From: Siphonodentalium dalli
Lineage: Eukaryota > Mollusca > Scaphopoda > Gadilida > Siphonodentaliidae
Direction of reading: 5' to 3'
NCBI GenBank assembly: GCA_032622095.1
Contig: CP136063.1
Location: forward strand, 266,159,426 to 266,223,425
DNA length: 64,000 bases
Shown: piece after piece, positions 10,501 to 20,649 of the stretch
How positions within the stretch are numbered: position 1 is the stretch's first letter
Layout of the letters: every line of letters begins with the position of its first letter
The notes under the pieces: model-generated
Told to the model about the DNA's origin: nothing
What the model saw: the letters and a program-made list of their open reading frames with translations, nothing else
Databases searched by the model: none
Position numbers and translations under genes: made by a program

Positions 10501-11776
10501 GGGTGACGACCCCCCTTTTCGGATGCCGGATGCCGGGTCTGTTATGGCGTATTCCGGATGCCAGACCACTGTACGCCGGATGCCGTCGGGCACATATATC
10601 GGATGCCGGATGCTTCCATTGATAATCTTTCTTGACGTTAACAGCAAAAACACAACCAAATTACGTCCGCTAATTTATAGTTATTTGCTCGGACACAATA
10701 TTATCCACAATTTAGCTAATTATACGTCTCGTTATCAATTCTGACATATCTAAATAGTGATAATTAATATATAGTACCTACGGTAGGCCTACTGTTAAAA
10801 TAAATCGCAATGCTGATCTGCGATATCGGTTTGTTATATTATCCGATAGAGTTGTCGCCCATCTGATGTCTGCTTGACAGTAATTTTTAATATCATATAT
10901 TCAATATGTAATTAACTTTTATTAAATTTAAAAAAAATGTATTTAGAAGCCTGCATGCGACTTCAATTTAATAAAACCATTAAAATGTCTGAAACTCGCA
11001 GTTTTGGACTAAACTTCAACGAAGTAGACAATCCTAAGTACAATCAGGGCGGTGTTGAGAAAAGAATATGCTCTTGGCGAATGGGTTAAGACACTCGGAG
11101 TCTCGAACTACAGGTTCATATTTGCACTGAAGAGGCTAGCAAGAGATCCCGAGTATCCAAATGGAAGATTTTTACCACTCCTGTCATTTGGAGCATGGTC
11201 TATGCCTTTCATCCCCACACAATACGCCCTGTCATGTCATTAACTCCCGGCCATATTAGTTCCACCAGTTCCGGTTCCGTGATATAAGAGATTCCCCCAT
11301 GCAGCCCCGGTTCCGTGGTTTTATTGCTACAAATCAAAGTTCTGGAGTAGCATTTCCATATATGATCATATATCGAGCTTTTGAATATTCATAACTTCCA
11401 TATATGTCATACATGTATATGGAAATGCTACTCCAAAACTTTGACCTGTAGCACTAAAACCACGGAACCGGACCTGGTGGATCCAATATGGCCGCGAGTA
11501 ACTTAGACAGGGCGTATATATATATGTGTGATAGTAGATCATACCTTTAGTAAACAGTTTAATCTTTCCGTAAAGCTGCTAAATCAAATCATTAATAGCC
11601 AATACGGAGACTAATTCCAATACCTCGTGCCAACGTTTACTTCGTTCCTGGGTCTGTTTTCAATAAATTTAGTTAAATAGTATTCCGGATGCCGTCTCTC
11701 TGTTATGGCGTATTCCGGATGCCGGGGTCCATTTTAAGCCGGATGCCGGATGCCAGGGGGAGGGGGGTCGTCACCC
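10501..11776. mobile_element. 1.28-kb DNA element with GGGTGACGACCCCCCT ends
   Basis: A perfect 16-bp terminal inverted repeat lies at 10501-10516 and 11761-11776. Just inside each end are several copies of a CGGATGCC / GTATTCC word, including TGTTATGGCGTATTCC on both sides, so the subterminal regions are repeat-rich, as in several DNA transposon superfamilies. I recognise no transposase. A 63-codon open frame at 11052-11243 is unassigned. A separate foldback element sits inside (11222-11517). Target duplication was not resolved. Confidence 0.72.
11222..11517. mobile_element. Foldback element nested in the 1.28-kb element
   Basis: TACGCCCTGTC at the left is mirrored by GACAGGGCGTA at the right. 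The arms (about 11222-11370 and 11400-11517) match over most of their length, including GGTTCCGTGGTTTTA and TGGAGTAGCATTTCCATATA. The left arm carries a small internal duplication of the GGTTCCGTG segment. No coding capacity. Confidence 0.72.
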
Positions 11777-12048
11777 AGGCACCCTCATAGAATTAAGGCC
11801 ACATGGCGATTGCAATTTAAGGACACAATCTCTGATTGAGAGTCAAATCCCACATTGAGGACGAGAGAAATTAACTCTAACTTATTACTATATGATGTAT
11901 TTATGAGTATTGTTGAAAACCCGAAACCGCAATCGTTACGGATATGGCAAATTGACAACTGATAGAAATAACACAAAGTTTAGTGACGTAGTACCCTATT
12001 CGTATCAGTGGTAGTTCACTAAGTTCAGTTTGCCGAAACGTGTCTCCC
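11777..12048. other. No gene recognised
   Basis: Short unassigned stretch. A 63-codon minus-strand frame lacks any domain. Confidence 0.4.
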
Positions 12049-12522
12049 TTAACCCTTTCAGTGCCAGGGGCCGATCTCATCGACCCTAATTTACGGTCCG
12101 TAAAATCGGCCCTAAAAAAAATAAAAAATAAATGTGTTTTTTTTGTATTTTTTTTTTGGGGGTTGAATTATTTTTGGGCATACTATAGCGAATTTAAAAA
12201 CAAACTGGATAAAACCTTAGGGTCATGATATAACTCAAAACTATCACCGAGTATTCATAGTAATAAAATTTTGATGCCCATGAAAAACGTTAGATTCCCT
12301 GGCACTAAACCTACAAAATAAGTCTGTTAAAGATTATAAGAAAAAATTATTAAAATTGTAAAAAATTGTAAAAAATAATAACAAATGATGAAAAATTGTT
12401 AGGCCAATGCATTCTCTTATATATGCGAGTCGACCATAGGTCGACTCGCATATATAAGAGAATGCATTGGCACAGGGTATATGGTTTGATACAAAAATCG
12501 GACCTGGCACTGAAAGGGTTAA
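12049..12522 (-). mobile_element. Hairpin element, outer family P2, copy G
   Basis: TTAA at 12049-12052 and 12519-12522, with terminal inverted repeat TTAACCCTTTCAGTGCCAGG. It contains one palindrome (12403-12471), and this copy is symmetric to the centre (33-bp arms around ATA). A 180-bp non-palindromic segment (about 12130-12310) recurs in reverse orientation at 61230-61390. The palindrome exits through GGCACAGGG into TATATGG. Confidence 0.86.
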
Positions 12523-12914
12523 GAAATCATTAGTTCAACGAACTTATTATCTGAACGTTTCCCACAATGCATAGGACACCTTCTACACTTCTATTATTAG
12601 CTCTTCTGTCTGCTCATATTTCCCGAACACGCCTCCAGATGAGTATAGAATGAATAGACCAGCCAATGTATGTTTGTATAACTAAATGAGAGAATTAATT
12701 TAGTAAAGAAAAGGTTAAGACATCCACGTGGCGAAGGTAGATCAAATTAAAGCGACTCGTATACTGCTTCATCCTCTAACCGACCTCTACATGCGGACAT
12801 GTATACCTTACTCGTATTTAAATTCGCTCAGTGCTATTATTTCGTTTTGAAGTCGCAATCTTTCAATTCGCGCATGCGGATATATTTAAATATCACCACG
12901 ATATACAGCAAGCA
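12523..12914. other. No gene recognised
   Basis: No repeat or coding signal identified. Confidence 0.35.
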
Positions 12915-13405
12915 TAATATACAAGAAAACCAATGTCAGAAATGGTAACGCGCTCAAGATCATATGTTTGTAATTATAGAATATAAAATATATTGGTATC
13001 GCGAATGACCAACTCAGAATTCCGTTAAAATAACAATAACAACCAGCACCTAACTAACGAACCGGCGGCCGACTTGGCCGTCTCAGACCACAACTCTCAG
13101 TGGGTTGCAAAACGTAAAATGTCTATAACAGTTGAAATATAAGACTTACAAATTATCTTTTGCATTTCTTTTATTTGTAATTGACATAGCTTGTCACAAA
13201 CCAAAAATCAACATTATTGACATAATAATTTAAAGGACAACTACACCTTTTACCAGACTCGGCCTCTGGGTCGCGCAGTTCGACTTTTAAATCCGTCCCA
13301 AAAATTCCCAATATCTATAAATAAAACCCCCAGCGTAAACTCCAGCGCCCAGGCGAAACAAACATTTGTACATTAGTATACACGCGGCGTGCGTAATAAT
13401 GAAAT
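12915..13405 (+). repeat. Dispersed repeat block R1 (middle module)
   Basis: Closely matches 16469-16822, including CCAATGTCAGAAATGGTAAC, CGCTCAAGATCATA, ACTCGGCCT and TATACACGCGG. At 16.4-17.0 kb this module is embedded between two halves of another repeat, whereas here it stands alone. The copy here has an extra 100-150 bp of unrelated sequence inside. Confidence 0.65.
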
Positions 13406-14627
13406 GATCTGGTTTGTGAATATAGTTCTATACGGTACTGTATAGCGGTGGAGAATAAAGGGCGTTCTCAGTTGTTTTGAACTCGTTTTCAACATAAAAC
13501 TGGTGGATACTTTCCTACATTTTCGCCATGCCTGTGCGATGTGAATGGTCGCGGTTGCAAGTATTTGCTTTTATCAAATCTTAACGTGCACTTTAAAGTG
13601 CCACATCGATGCCGACCGGGTAAAAGGTCGGGTTAGAGGAGGACAGCAATGGCGGTAAACCAATTTATTTTCACAAATGTAATCAGAATGAACAAATTAT
13701 ATACATGAAGAGTGTCATGCAGTGTTAAAACAAATAAGTGTTATTGCGCATCGCTTAATATTCTGTTTAATGGGGGGGGGGGCACCATATGTGGACATGG
13801 AAATATATCCACTATACATATAAACTGCCGACCCTCGTTAAACGACTGATTCTTTTGCACAGATAAATTTTTCAATACATGTGGATTAGAAATATGGGGC
13901 ATCGTCATCATCGAATGGTTTCTTCATCATCTTCTTCTAATTCATCTTAAATTCAGACCCCTGTGGAAATGAATATACTCGTATTTGTGTCCGGGCAGTA
14001 GTGAAAGTTTCAGTTTAAAATATAAATATAGGTGCTCAATTAACGTGTGTTAACTTTTGAGTACGATGCATGTCACAAGCACTTGTCGACTTGGACAACT
14101 TCCCCCTTTTGCAATGAATATTCAATATAGAGATCATTTGGAGGATATTATACAATTTTGTGGTCGCTTCCACCCATATGGAGAAATGTCAAAATTATGT
14201 TCCCTTTCTTTGGAAGATCACCCCCATACCAAAGAACCTACCACTTAATTGTTTATCTGTGTTCTAAATGAAACTTACATATTTTAATGATGCAGTATGA
14301 TTGTAAATGTGACCCACAATACAAACCCCTGAGTTAACTAAGGAGACCAATATATCCAGAGATGCTATAAAACAATTTATAGAACTCCAAATTCATGAAT
14401 ATTTTCCTGATAAGTTTATGATCACAATAAAAATTATTGAGACAGACACAATATTTTCCTTATTTGAGCAAAATGTTGACCAGGATTTTGACTTTAGGCA
14501 TACATTATTTCAGTCTGACAAACATCCAGACTCCGTCTCATAACTTTCAACTGATTCTGGAGACACTAGCATTTTAACTGATTTCAGATATGAAGGGGTC
14601 CCCTTTTTGTGAAACTCATTAATATTC
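13406..14627. other. No gene recognised
   Basis: Includes a short G-run (about 13772) and an unassigned 63-codon plus frame at 14057-14248. I see no domain. Confidence 0.4.
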
Positions 14628-14935
14628 ACACGGTGGGGAATCACGTGGTTTCGAGTTTGGTGAGTACCACACATTCAAAATGTGCAAACGCACCGTGACA
14701 AAATCATAATATACGAGGAACTGACAAAAACATAGCAGTTTGACTGTTACGAGCATATGTTAGTTTATTTTTGAAACAAGTTGATACCTTATTTGTTCGA
14801 AAATAGTTAGTTGTTTTCTGTAACATTCTGACCAAAGTTGCCAGTCGGAGGTGCGTGGAATACACCGGTCCATACATATTGGAAAATCCTTCGACTGACA
14901 AATTTGGTCAGAATGTTAGAGGGTGAAGGAATATA
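14628..14935 (+). repeat. Dispersed repeat block R2 (outer module) with terminal hairpin
   Basis: Matches 16386-16445 joined to 16818-17038, skipping the intervening module. It ends in an inverted repeat: TAACATTCTGACCAAAGTTG (14821-14840) pairs with the AATTTGGTCAGAATGTTA end (to 14918), and a second short stem CAGTCGG/CGACTG lies inside. The same hairpin closes the 17.0-kb copy. Confidence 0.65.
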
Positions 14936-14937
14936 TG

Positions 14938-15175
14938 TATATATCGACCACTCGGTCTATTCCACCATGGGTAAACACCCCACATCACCACTCGGTCTAT
15001 TCGACCAACCCCATGGGTAAACACCCATCACCACTCTGTCTATTCGACCAACCCCATGGATAAACACCCCACATCACCACTCGGTCTATTCGACCAACCC
15101 CATGGGTAAACACCCCACATGACCACTCGGTCTATTCGACCAACCCCATGGGTAAACAACCCACATCACCACTTC
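14938..15175. repeat. Minisatellite, unit about 46 bp, about 5 copies
   Basis: The unit carries CCACTCGGTCTATTCGACC followed by CCCCATGGGTAAACACCC. Copies differ by small deletions and substitutions. Confidence 0.85.
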
Positions 15176-15485
15176 GCACTTTGAAATGTTGATAGTATTA
15201 TTTGGTCGACGGAATTCCCATCAATAAAAAGCGAGTGCTGGATGTCCCTTCAAAAGGACAGTACTCTTCTGCTGGTTGTCATGTGTGCTTTTGGACGAAC
15301 CTTATCAACTAATTATCTTAGAATGACTAAGAATCCACCGTAGCTAGAATCGGAAATCTATACCACTTCCATTAGACATTCAGACAAGATATATATCTTG
15401 TGAAACCACCAGACTATTACTCAAATATTATGTCTCCATTCGCCGTGGGCTTCTTTGAATGAATCAAGAGCGACAGCTGTCTGGT
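15176..15485. other. No gene recognised
   Basis: Spacer between two minisatellites. Nothing identified. Confidence 0.4.
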
Positions 15486-15857
15486 CACACACACACACGT
15501 ATCGTTACGTCATACACACACGTGTCGTTACGTCATACACACACGTGTCGTTACGTCATACACACACGTATCGTTACGTCATACACACACGTATCGTTAC
15601 GTCATACACACACGTATCGTTACGTCATACACACACGTATCGTTACGTCATACATACACACACGTATCGTTACGTCATACACACACGTATCGTTACGTCA
15701 TACACACACGTATCGTTACGTCATACACACACGTATCGTTACGTCATACACACACGTATCGTTACGTCATACACACACGTATCGTTACGTCATACACACA
15801 CGTATCGTTACGTCATACACACACGTATCGTTACGTCATACACACACGTATCGTTAC
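15486..15857. repeat. Minisatellite, 23-bp unit, about 16 copies
   Basis: Unit of the form CACACACGTATCGTTACGTC plus ATA, with few substitutions (GTGTCG variants near the left end) and one unit lengthened by 4 bp. Two overlapping frames stay open because 23 is not a multiple of 3 and the unit contains no stop in the relevant phases. They are not genes. A twin-hairpin element begins ten bases after the last unit. Confidence 0.93.
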
Positions 15858-15866
15858 TGCGTGAAC

Positions 15867-16256
15867 TTAACCCTTTACCCAACAGAAGGGCCCTGTGCCA
15901 ATGCATTCTCTTATATATGCAAGTCGACCATAGGTCGCCTCGCATATATAAGAGAATGCATTGGCTTAACACATTAAAAATTATAAAATTGTTAAAGAAT
16001 GTAAGAAAAAGTGTTTAAAAAAGATTTTTTTTAGGCCAATGCATTCTCTTATATATGCGAGGCGACCTATGGTCGACTCGCATATATAAGAGAATGCATT
16101 GGCACAGGGCATAACTGTAACTATCACAATGTGGTCAAGGAGCCGGTTCCAATGATATCCATATTTGTATGGTTCTATTGAGACAGACCGAAGATATTTT
16201 AGGCTGTTGAAGCTTTATTTGGCCGGTTTTGGCCGTTTTGTTGGGTAAAGGGTTAA
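15867..16256 (+). mobile_element. Twin-hairpin element, outer family P1, copy E
   Basis: TTAA at 15867-15870 and 16253-16256. Palindromes lie at 15897-15965 and 16035-16103 with an AT spacer. The long right arm runs from CATAACTGTAACTATC to TTGGGTAAAGGGTTAA. This is the best-preserved copy and serves as reference orientation for the family. Confidence 0.9.
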
Positions 16257-16385
16257 ATTGGATAATCGTTTCCGTTAAATCTAAATTGATGCAGCAATGT
16301 ATGATATGGAAGTTAATATATATTGTATGTTTGTTTGGGTTTATAGTCATTATCGTCACTAGGATACATCCCGACGTTGTCAGTT

Positions 16386-17038
16386 TGACGGTGGGGAATC
16401 ACGTAGTTTCGAGGTTGGTGAGTACCACGCATTCAAAACAGCCGACAAGAGCGCAAACGCACAAAGACATAATATACAATAAATCCAATGTCAGAAATGG
16501 TAACACGCTCAAGATCATATATTATATACCCATGATTGTAATTATAGAATATAAAATATATTGGTTTCACGAATGACCAACTCAGAATTTCGTTAAAACA
16601 ACTAATCCTTCAAATTATTACAACAACTATATACGGCTTATCACTGAAGGTTTCTCATGCATCTCACCAGAATTCCCAACTACACCTTTTATCGGACTCG
16701 GCCTAGGGTCGCAGTTCGACTTTTAATCCGTCCCAAAAATTCTCATTTCTATAAATAAAACGGCCATGCGCCCACTGTATACCAAGAATCAGCGACACAT
16801 TATACACGCGGAGCGCGAAATGAGGAACTGACACAAAACGTAGCATTTTAACCGTTACGAACATTCGCTAGTTTATTTTTAAAACAAGTTGATACCTTAT
16901 TTGTTCCGAAATACTCAGTATTTTTTAATACATTCTGAGCAAATTTGCCGGTCGGAGATTCGTGGAATTACACGATTCCATACATCTATAGAAGAATCCG
17001 ACGACTGACAACTTTGGTCAGAATGTTAGAGCAAACAG
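16386..17038 (+). repeat. Composite dispersed repeat (R2 outer halves around R1)
   Basis: 16386-16445 and 16818-17038 match block R2 at 14628. 16469-16822 matches block R1 at 12915. This copy therefore looks like the complete form, from which the 14.6-kb copy lost its middle, or alternatively R1 inserted into R2. It ends in the same diverged terminal hairpin. Confidence 0.6.
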
Positions 17039-17272
17039 GTTACTGTCACGGAGCTATCCTCACCGCACGCAAAATCTACCGCCATAGACCATGTTATCGA
17101 TAGCGAGCATGGTGCAAGACAGCTCCTAGAGTGACTCTCAAGACTGTTTTTGGTGTTATAATCAGATAAGCGAATCCGCCGATAGTAAATTCGTTTTCCA
17201 CACCTCGGACTCTAAATTGTTGGACGTTTTCCACCAAATGAAAGGTGGATGAACTAAGTTGGAATTTCATGT
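17039..17272. other. No gene recognised
   Basis: Short unassigned stretch. Confidence 0.35.
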
Positions 17273-18002
17273 TTCAAAGGACCGAATGGCCTTCGCGGTG
17301 GATATACTGTTAAAATAGTCACACCAATTACAACTGCAATAAACAGAAAGAATATTAAAATATAGACGTATTTTGTTCGTATATATGTGACCCGCCATAT
17401 CAAATCCAGTCGTAAGTCGGGATTTTTTTACCCTGTGCCAAAGCTTTTTCTTATATATGCGAGTCAACCATAGGTCGCCTCGCATATATAAGAGAATGCA
17501 TTGGCCTAACAATTTTTTATCATTTTTTTAAAATAAATTTTTCTTACAATTTCTAGGACATAAAATAAAAAACATCCATTACCCGCAGGGAGCCCCACAC
17601 ATATATAGAAGCATATAGAAGAGTGTCGTCTGCTCATGTTTGTCTGGGGCTCTGTATGGGTGAAATTATAAAATTGTTAAAGAATACAAGAAATAATTAT
17701 TAAAATTGTAAAAAAATGGTCGACTCGCATATATAAGAGAATGCATTGGCACAGGATAAAAAAAATCCCGACTTACGACTGGATTTGATATGGCGGGTCA
17801 CATATATCAGTCATAAACATCGCGTAAACTTACATAACAAAGCGTATGAACTTGACAATAACAGACCTTTTACGTGGTATTTATGATTGGTATATAAGAA
17901 CTAATTTTTTCTATATTTAAATATTATTTCTGCTTATGGCGGTTTGAACAGATGTGACTATTTTAGCAGCATACCCACCATGATGGCCATCCGTGCCTTT
18001 AA
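17273..18002 (+). mobile_element. TTAA-flanked family T1, copy 2, split by a nested element
   Basis: The left part (about 17273-17386) and right part (17802-18002) match the left and right ends of the copy at 33-561 in the same orientation, including TTCTGCTTATGGCGGTTTGA and AGCATACCCACC. The centre is replaced by the P3 hairpin element at 17387-17801. The right TTAA (17999-18002) is also the left TTAA of the next element. Confidence 0.72.
17387..17801 (-). mobile_element. Hairpin element, outer family P3, copy 1 (nested)
   Basis: Terminal inverted repeat GTGACCCGCCATATC, continuing through a 45-bp arm to CCCTGTGCC. ATATAT lies immediately outside both ends and may be the target duplication. 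The first palindrome is at 17437-17505; only the right half of the second remains (17717-17750). Between them is an AT-rich spacer and an inner stem of GAGCCCC/GGGGCTC (17590-17652). It is inverted relative to the copy at 40388. Confidence 0.85.
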
Positions 18003-18281
18003 CCCTTTGAGTGCCTGGTCCGATTTTTGTATCAACCCATATACCCTGTGCCAATGCATTCTCTTATATATGCGAGTCGACCATAGGTCGCCTCGCATAT
18101 ATAAGAGAATGCATTGGCCTAACAATTTTGCATTATTTGTTATTATATTTTACAATTTTTTACAATTTTAACATTTTTTTTAAAATCTAAAAACAAAAAA
18201 CAAAAATTCTTTTTTTAGGGCCGATTTTACAGACCGTAAATTAGGGCCGATGAGATCGGCCCCTGGCACTGAAAGGGTTAA
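17999..18281 (+). mobile_element. Hairpin element, outer family P2, copy H
   Basis: TTAA at 17999-18002 and 18278-18281, with ends TTAACCCTTTGAGTGCCTGG and the reverse of TTAACCCTTTCAGTGCCAGG. One palindrome (18050-18118) is entered through ATATACCCTGTGCC. It abuts the T1 copy to its left through a shared TTAA. Confidence 0.86.
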
Positions 18282-18430
18282 CAACCATCAATTAGCAACC
18301 GACACGTTCGTTGCGATACACTTATCGGTTAGTTGCTATGTACCATTCCTTTATCTGAATCGGAAATTCGCGATTAGCAGGAATATAGAACCAGATTTGC
18401 GTCGCTGTATAAGTTTTACGGCAACCAAAT
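18282..18430. other. No gene recognised
   Basis: Flank between a hairpin element and the minisatellite. Confidence 0.35.
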
Positions 18431-18963
18431 GCGCTATATATATGACCACCGCTATATATATGTACCACCGCTATATATATGTACCACCGCTATATATATG
18501 TACCACCGCTATATATATGTACCACCGCTATATATATGTACCACCACTATATATATGTACCACCGCTATATATATGTACCACCGCTATATATATGTACCA
18601 CCGCTATATATATGCACCACCGCTATATATATGTACCACCGCTATATATATGTACCACCGCTATATATATGTACCACCGCTATATATATGTACCACCACT
18701 ATATATATGTACCACCGCTATATATATGTACCACCGCTATATATATGTACCACCGCTATATATATGTACCACCGCTATATATATGCACCACCGCTATATA
18801 TATGCACCACCGCTATATATATGTACCACCGCTATATATATGTACACCGCTATATATATGTACCACCGCTATATATATGCACCACCGCTATATATATGCA
18901 CCACCGCTATATATATGTACCACCGCTATATATATGTACCACCGCTATATATATGTACCACCG
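18431..18963. repeat. Minisatellite, 19-bp unit, about 27 copies
   Basis: Unit ACCACCGCTATATATATGT, highly uniform, with rare CAC-for-TAC and ACT-for-GCT changes and one 2-bp deletion near 18843. All three plus frames stay open for long distances, producing apparent repeats of Tyr/Ile/Pro-rich peptide, because 19 is not divisible by 3 and the unit lacks stops. These are artefacts. The array is immediately followed by the retrotransposon at 18964, and one more partial unit lies beyond that element at 24801-24834. Confidence 0.95.
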
Positions 18964-19007
18964 GTATTTCGGCACAAGAGGACACTATAAATTCATTAAA
19001 AAGGAGG

Positions 19008-20522
19008 ATGAAGTCATTAGAGAAGGATTCCAAATATGTAAAACCACAAAGTGGTACGTGCAATCACAAATGTGAGGTCCGTTGCGAGCACAAATGCGAT
19101 GACAAATGGAAAGAAGAGATTCTCCAAGTCGCCAGTTACTTCAATACTGAACTCAACAAATTTGCATACAATGTTCTCAGAACTATACACTCACCGGCTT
19201 ATTTTCAAAACATGGCCAACATGTCGCTTTCGTCGGACCCTGCCATGGCATCCTCGCCGAAGATTCCAACACATAATATGTCAGAGACTAACGCTACGAT
19301 GAAAACTGTCCTCGACGAACTGGACCTCGGTGTGAACAGCGACAATCTTCCCAATGTTGAACTTGGTGGGATTGACACCATTATTCTTGGAGCAAGCAAC
19401 TGTGCAGGGATCGAGCTGGACGATCCCAAAATAAAGAATTGCTCGGTTAGCGGAGCAAAGTTTGCAGAAATTTCAAAACTCCTTACTAGTGTGGTAAATG
19501 ATGACGCTGGTATTGATCTCAACACAATCAAAACTATTATCATTCACCTCGGGACAAATGACATTACAGCATCTAGGTATGACACAAATCTCATAATTTT
19601 GGATATCATGGAAGCCCTACCCAAGATATCGACTATCTTGCCTAACGCACATTTAAAAATTCTCAGTGTTCCGCCACGAAAAGGATCCAGCAAGCAAGCG
19701 GAAGAACACAACAAAGCGGTGTATGCAATTAACAATTTTCTCTCTCGCCTCAGTGATAGGAATAGCTTATTCGAATTTGTCAATATCAGCAGCAAATTAT
19801 CGGATGAATACGGTGTGAAATCACAATTTTTCAACAGGAGCGACCGCAGAGGGATCCACCTTAATATGGAAGGTAGCGACGTGTTGAAGTCGACATTTAG
19901 AGCGATCGCCAATGGATCCGCATTGAAGTTAATTTCGAATCAAATGCAACCAAACAGCAACATCTCTATACATTCCAATAATCAGCCGGATCCAGATAAC
20001 ACGCATAGGAGGAGTGTGCCAGATGAACGCGAAACCCTAAATGCTTCCAGAGGAAGTGGCTCGACCAACTCACAACAGGCTAACATCTCTAGCAGCGTCG
20101 GAAGTGGGAACAGTACGCATCCAAGTCAAGGCAGAAATGCTCACCCTATTAAAACGAAAAGGGTGTTCCTTGGGAATGTTGAAACAGACATCACACTTGA
20201 GGACATAAAGGGCCACCTAGACTGCTATGGAATTAGATTTTCTATCGTCAGAATGATGAGAGGTCGTGGTGCTAAAAACTCAGCCAGATTAAATATTCAC
20301 CAAGATGATGTGCATCTGGTTATCGAGGATCACTTCTGGCCGGATAGAGCATTTTGTAGACTGTGGCTCTCTAAGAGTGCTTTTGCACATGGATTCGGGC
20401 GAGCTAATACGTCGAGATTCTCCAACTGGAACGGTGTGCACACTGGAAGACAGAACCGTTGTTCCCCCGTACACATTAACAGCATTGATCTCAGTGGATC
20501 TTTCAATGGGCAAGATCGATAA
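19008..20522 (+). CDS. Retrotransposon ORF1 protein with SGNH/esterase-like domain
   Basis: Reading from the first in-frame ATG after the minisatellite gives 504 residues; the frame is open further upstream only because it runs into the tandem array. Visible order: a short charged, possibly coiled-coil start, a Cys-rich patch (CNHKCEVRCEHKC, residues about 18-30), an SGNH-hydrolase-like domain (ILGASNC near 130, IHLGTND near 182, GIHLN near 284), a Ser/Asn-rich linker, and an RRM-like C-terminal part starting VFLGNVETDITLEDI (about 385). The serine block and GTND block look conserved. The position usually occupied by Asp three residues before the final His is Arg here. Such proteins are thought to bind element RNA; the esterase role is not established. 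Alternatively the true start lies upstream and has been lost. Confidence 0.82.
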   Translation: MKSLEKDSKYVKPQSGTCNHKCEVRCEHKCDDKWKEEILQVASYFNTELNKFAYNVLRTIHSPAYFQNMANMSLSSDPAMASSPKIPTHNMSETNATMKTVLDELDLGVNSDNLPNVELGGIDTIILGASNCAGIELDDPKIKNCSVSGAKFAEISKLLTSVVNDDAGIDLNTIKTIIIHLGTNDITASRYDTNLIILDIMEALPKISTILPNAHLKILSVPPRKGSSKQAEEHNKAVYAINNFLSRLSDRNSLFEFVNISSKLSDEYGVKSQFFNRSDRRGIHLNMEGSDVLKSTFRAIANGSALKLISNQMQPNSNISIHSNNQPDPDNTHRRSVPDERETLNASRGSGSTNSQQANISSSVGSGNSTHPSQGRNAHPIKTKRVFLGNVETDITLEDIKGHLDCYGIRFSIVRMMRGRGAKNSARLNIHQDDVHLVIEDHFWPDRAFCRLWLSKSAFAHGFGRANTSRFSNWNGVHTGRQNRCSPVHINSIDLSGSFNGQDR

Positions 20523-20649
20523 CTCTATTAGAAGATAACGACTCATTAAACAAACTTGTTGATTATATTCTCCTGACAACTAGTGTAACTCATCTGTTAG
20601 GTTATCTCGCAATTCAAACACTTGTATTTCTTCGTGCATTATTCCAGTT

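Noticed and set aside
15455-16018. Two overlapping frames of 172-187 codons with THVSLRHT-like repeats
   Set aside because: They are translations of the 23-bp minisatellite plus a palindrome of the next transposon.
18429-18963. Long open frames reading through the 19-bp array, apparently extending ORF1 by about 190 residues of Tyr/Ile/Pro-rich repeat
   Set aside because: All three frames are open because the unit has no stop and its length is not a multiple of three. The 13-bp duplication places the retrotransposon start after the array.
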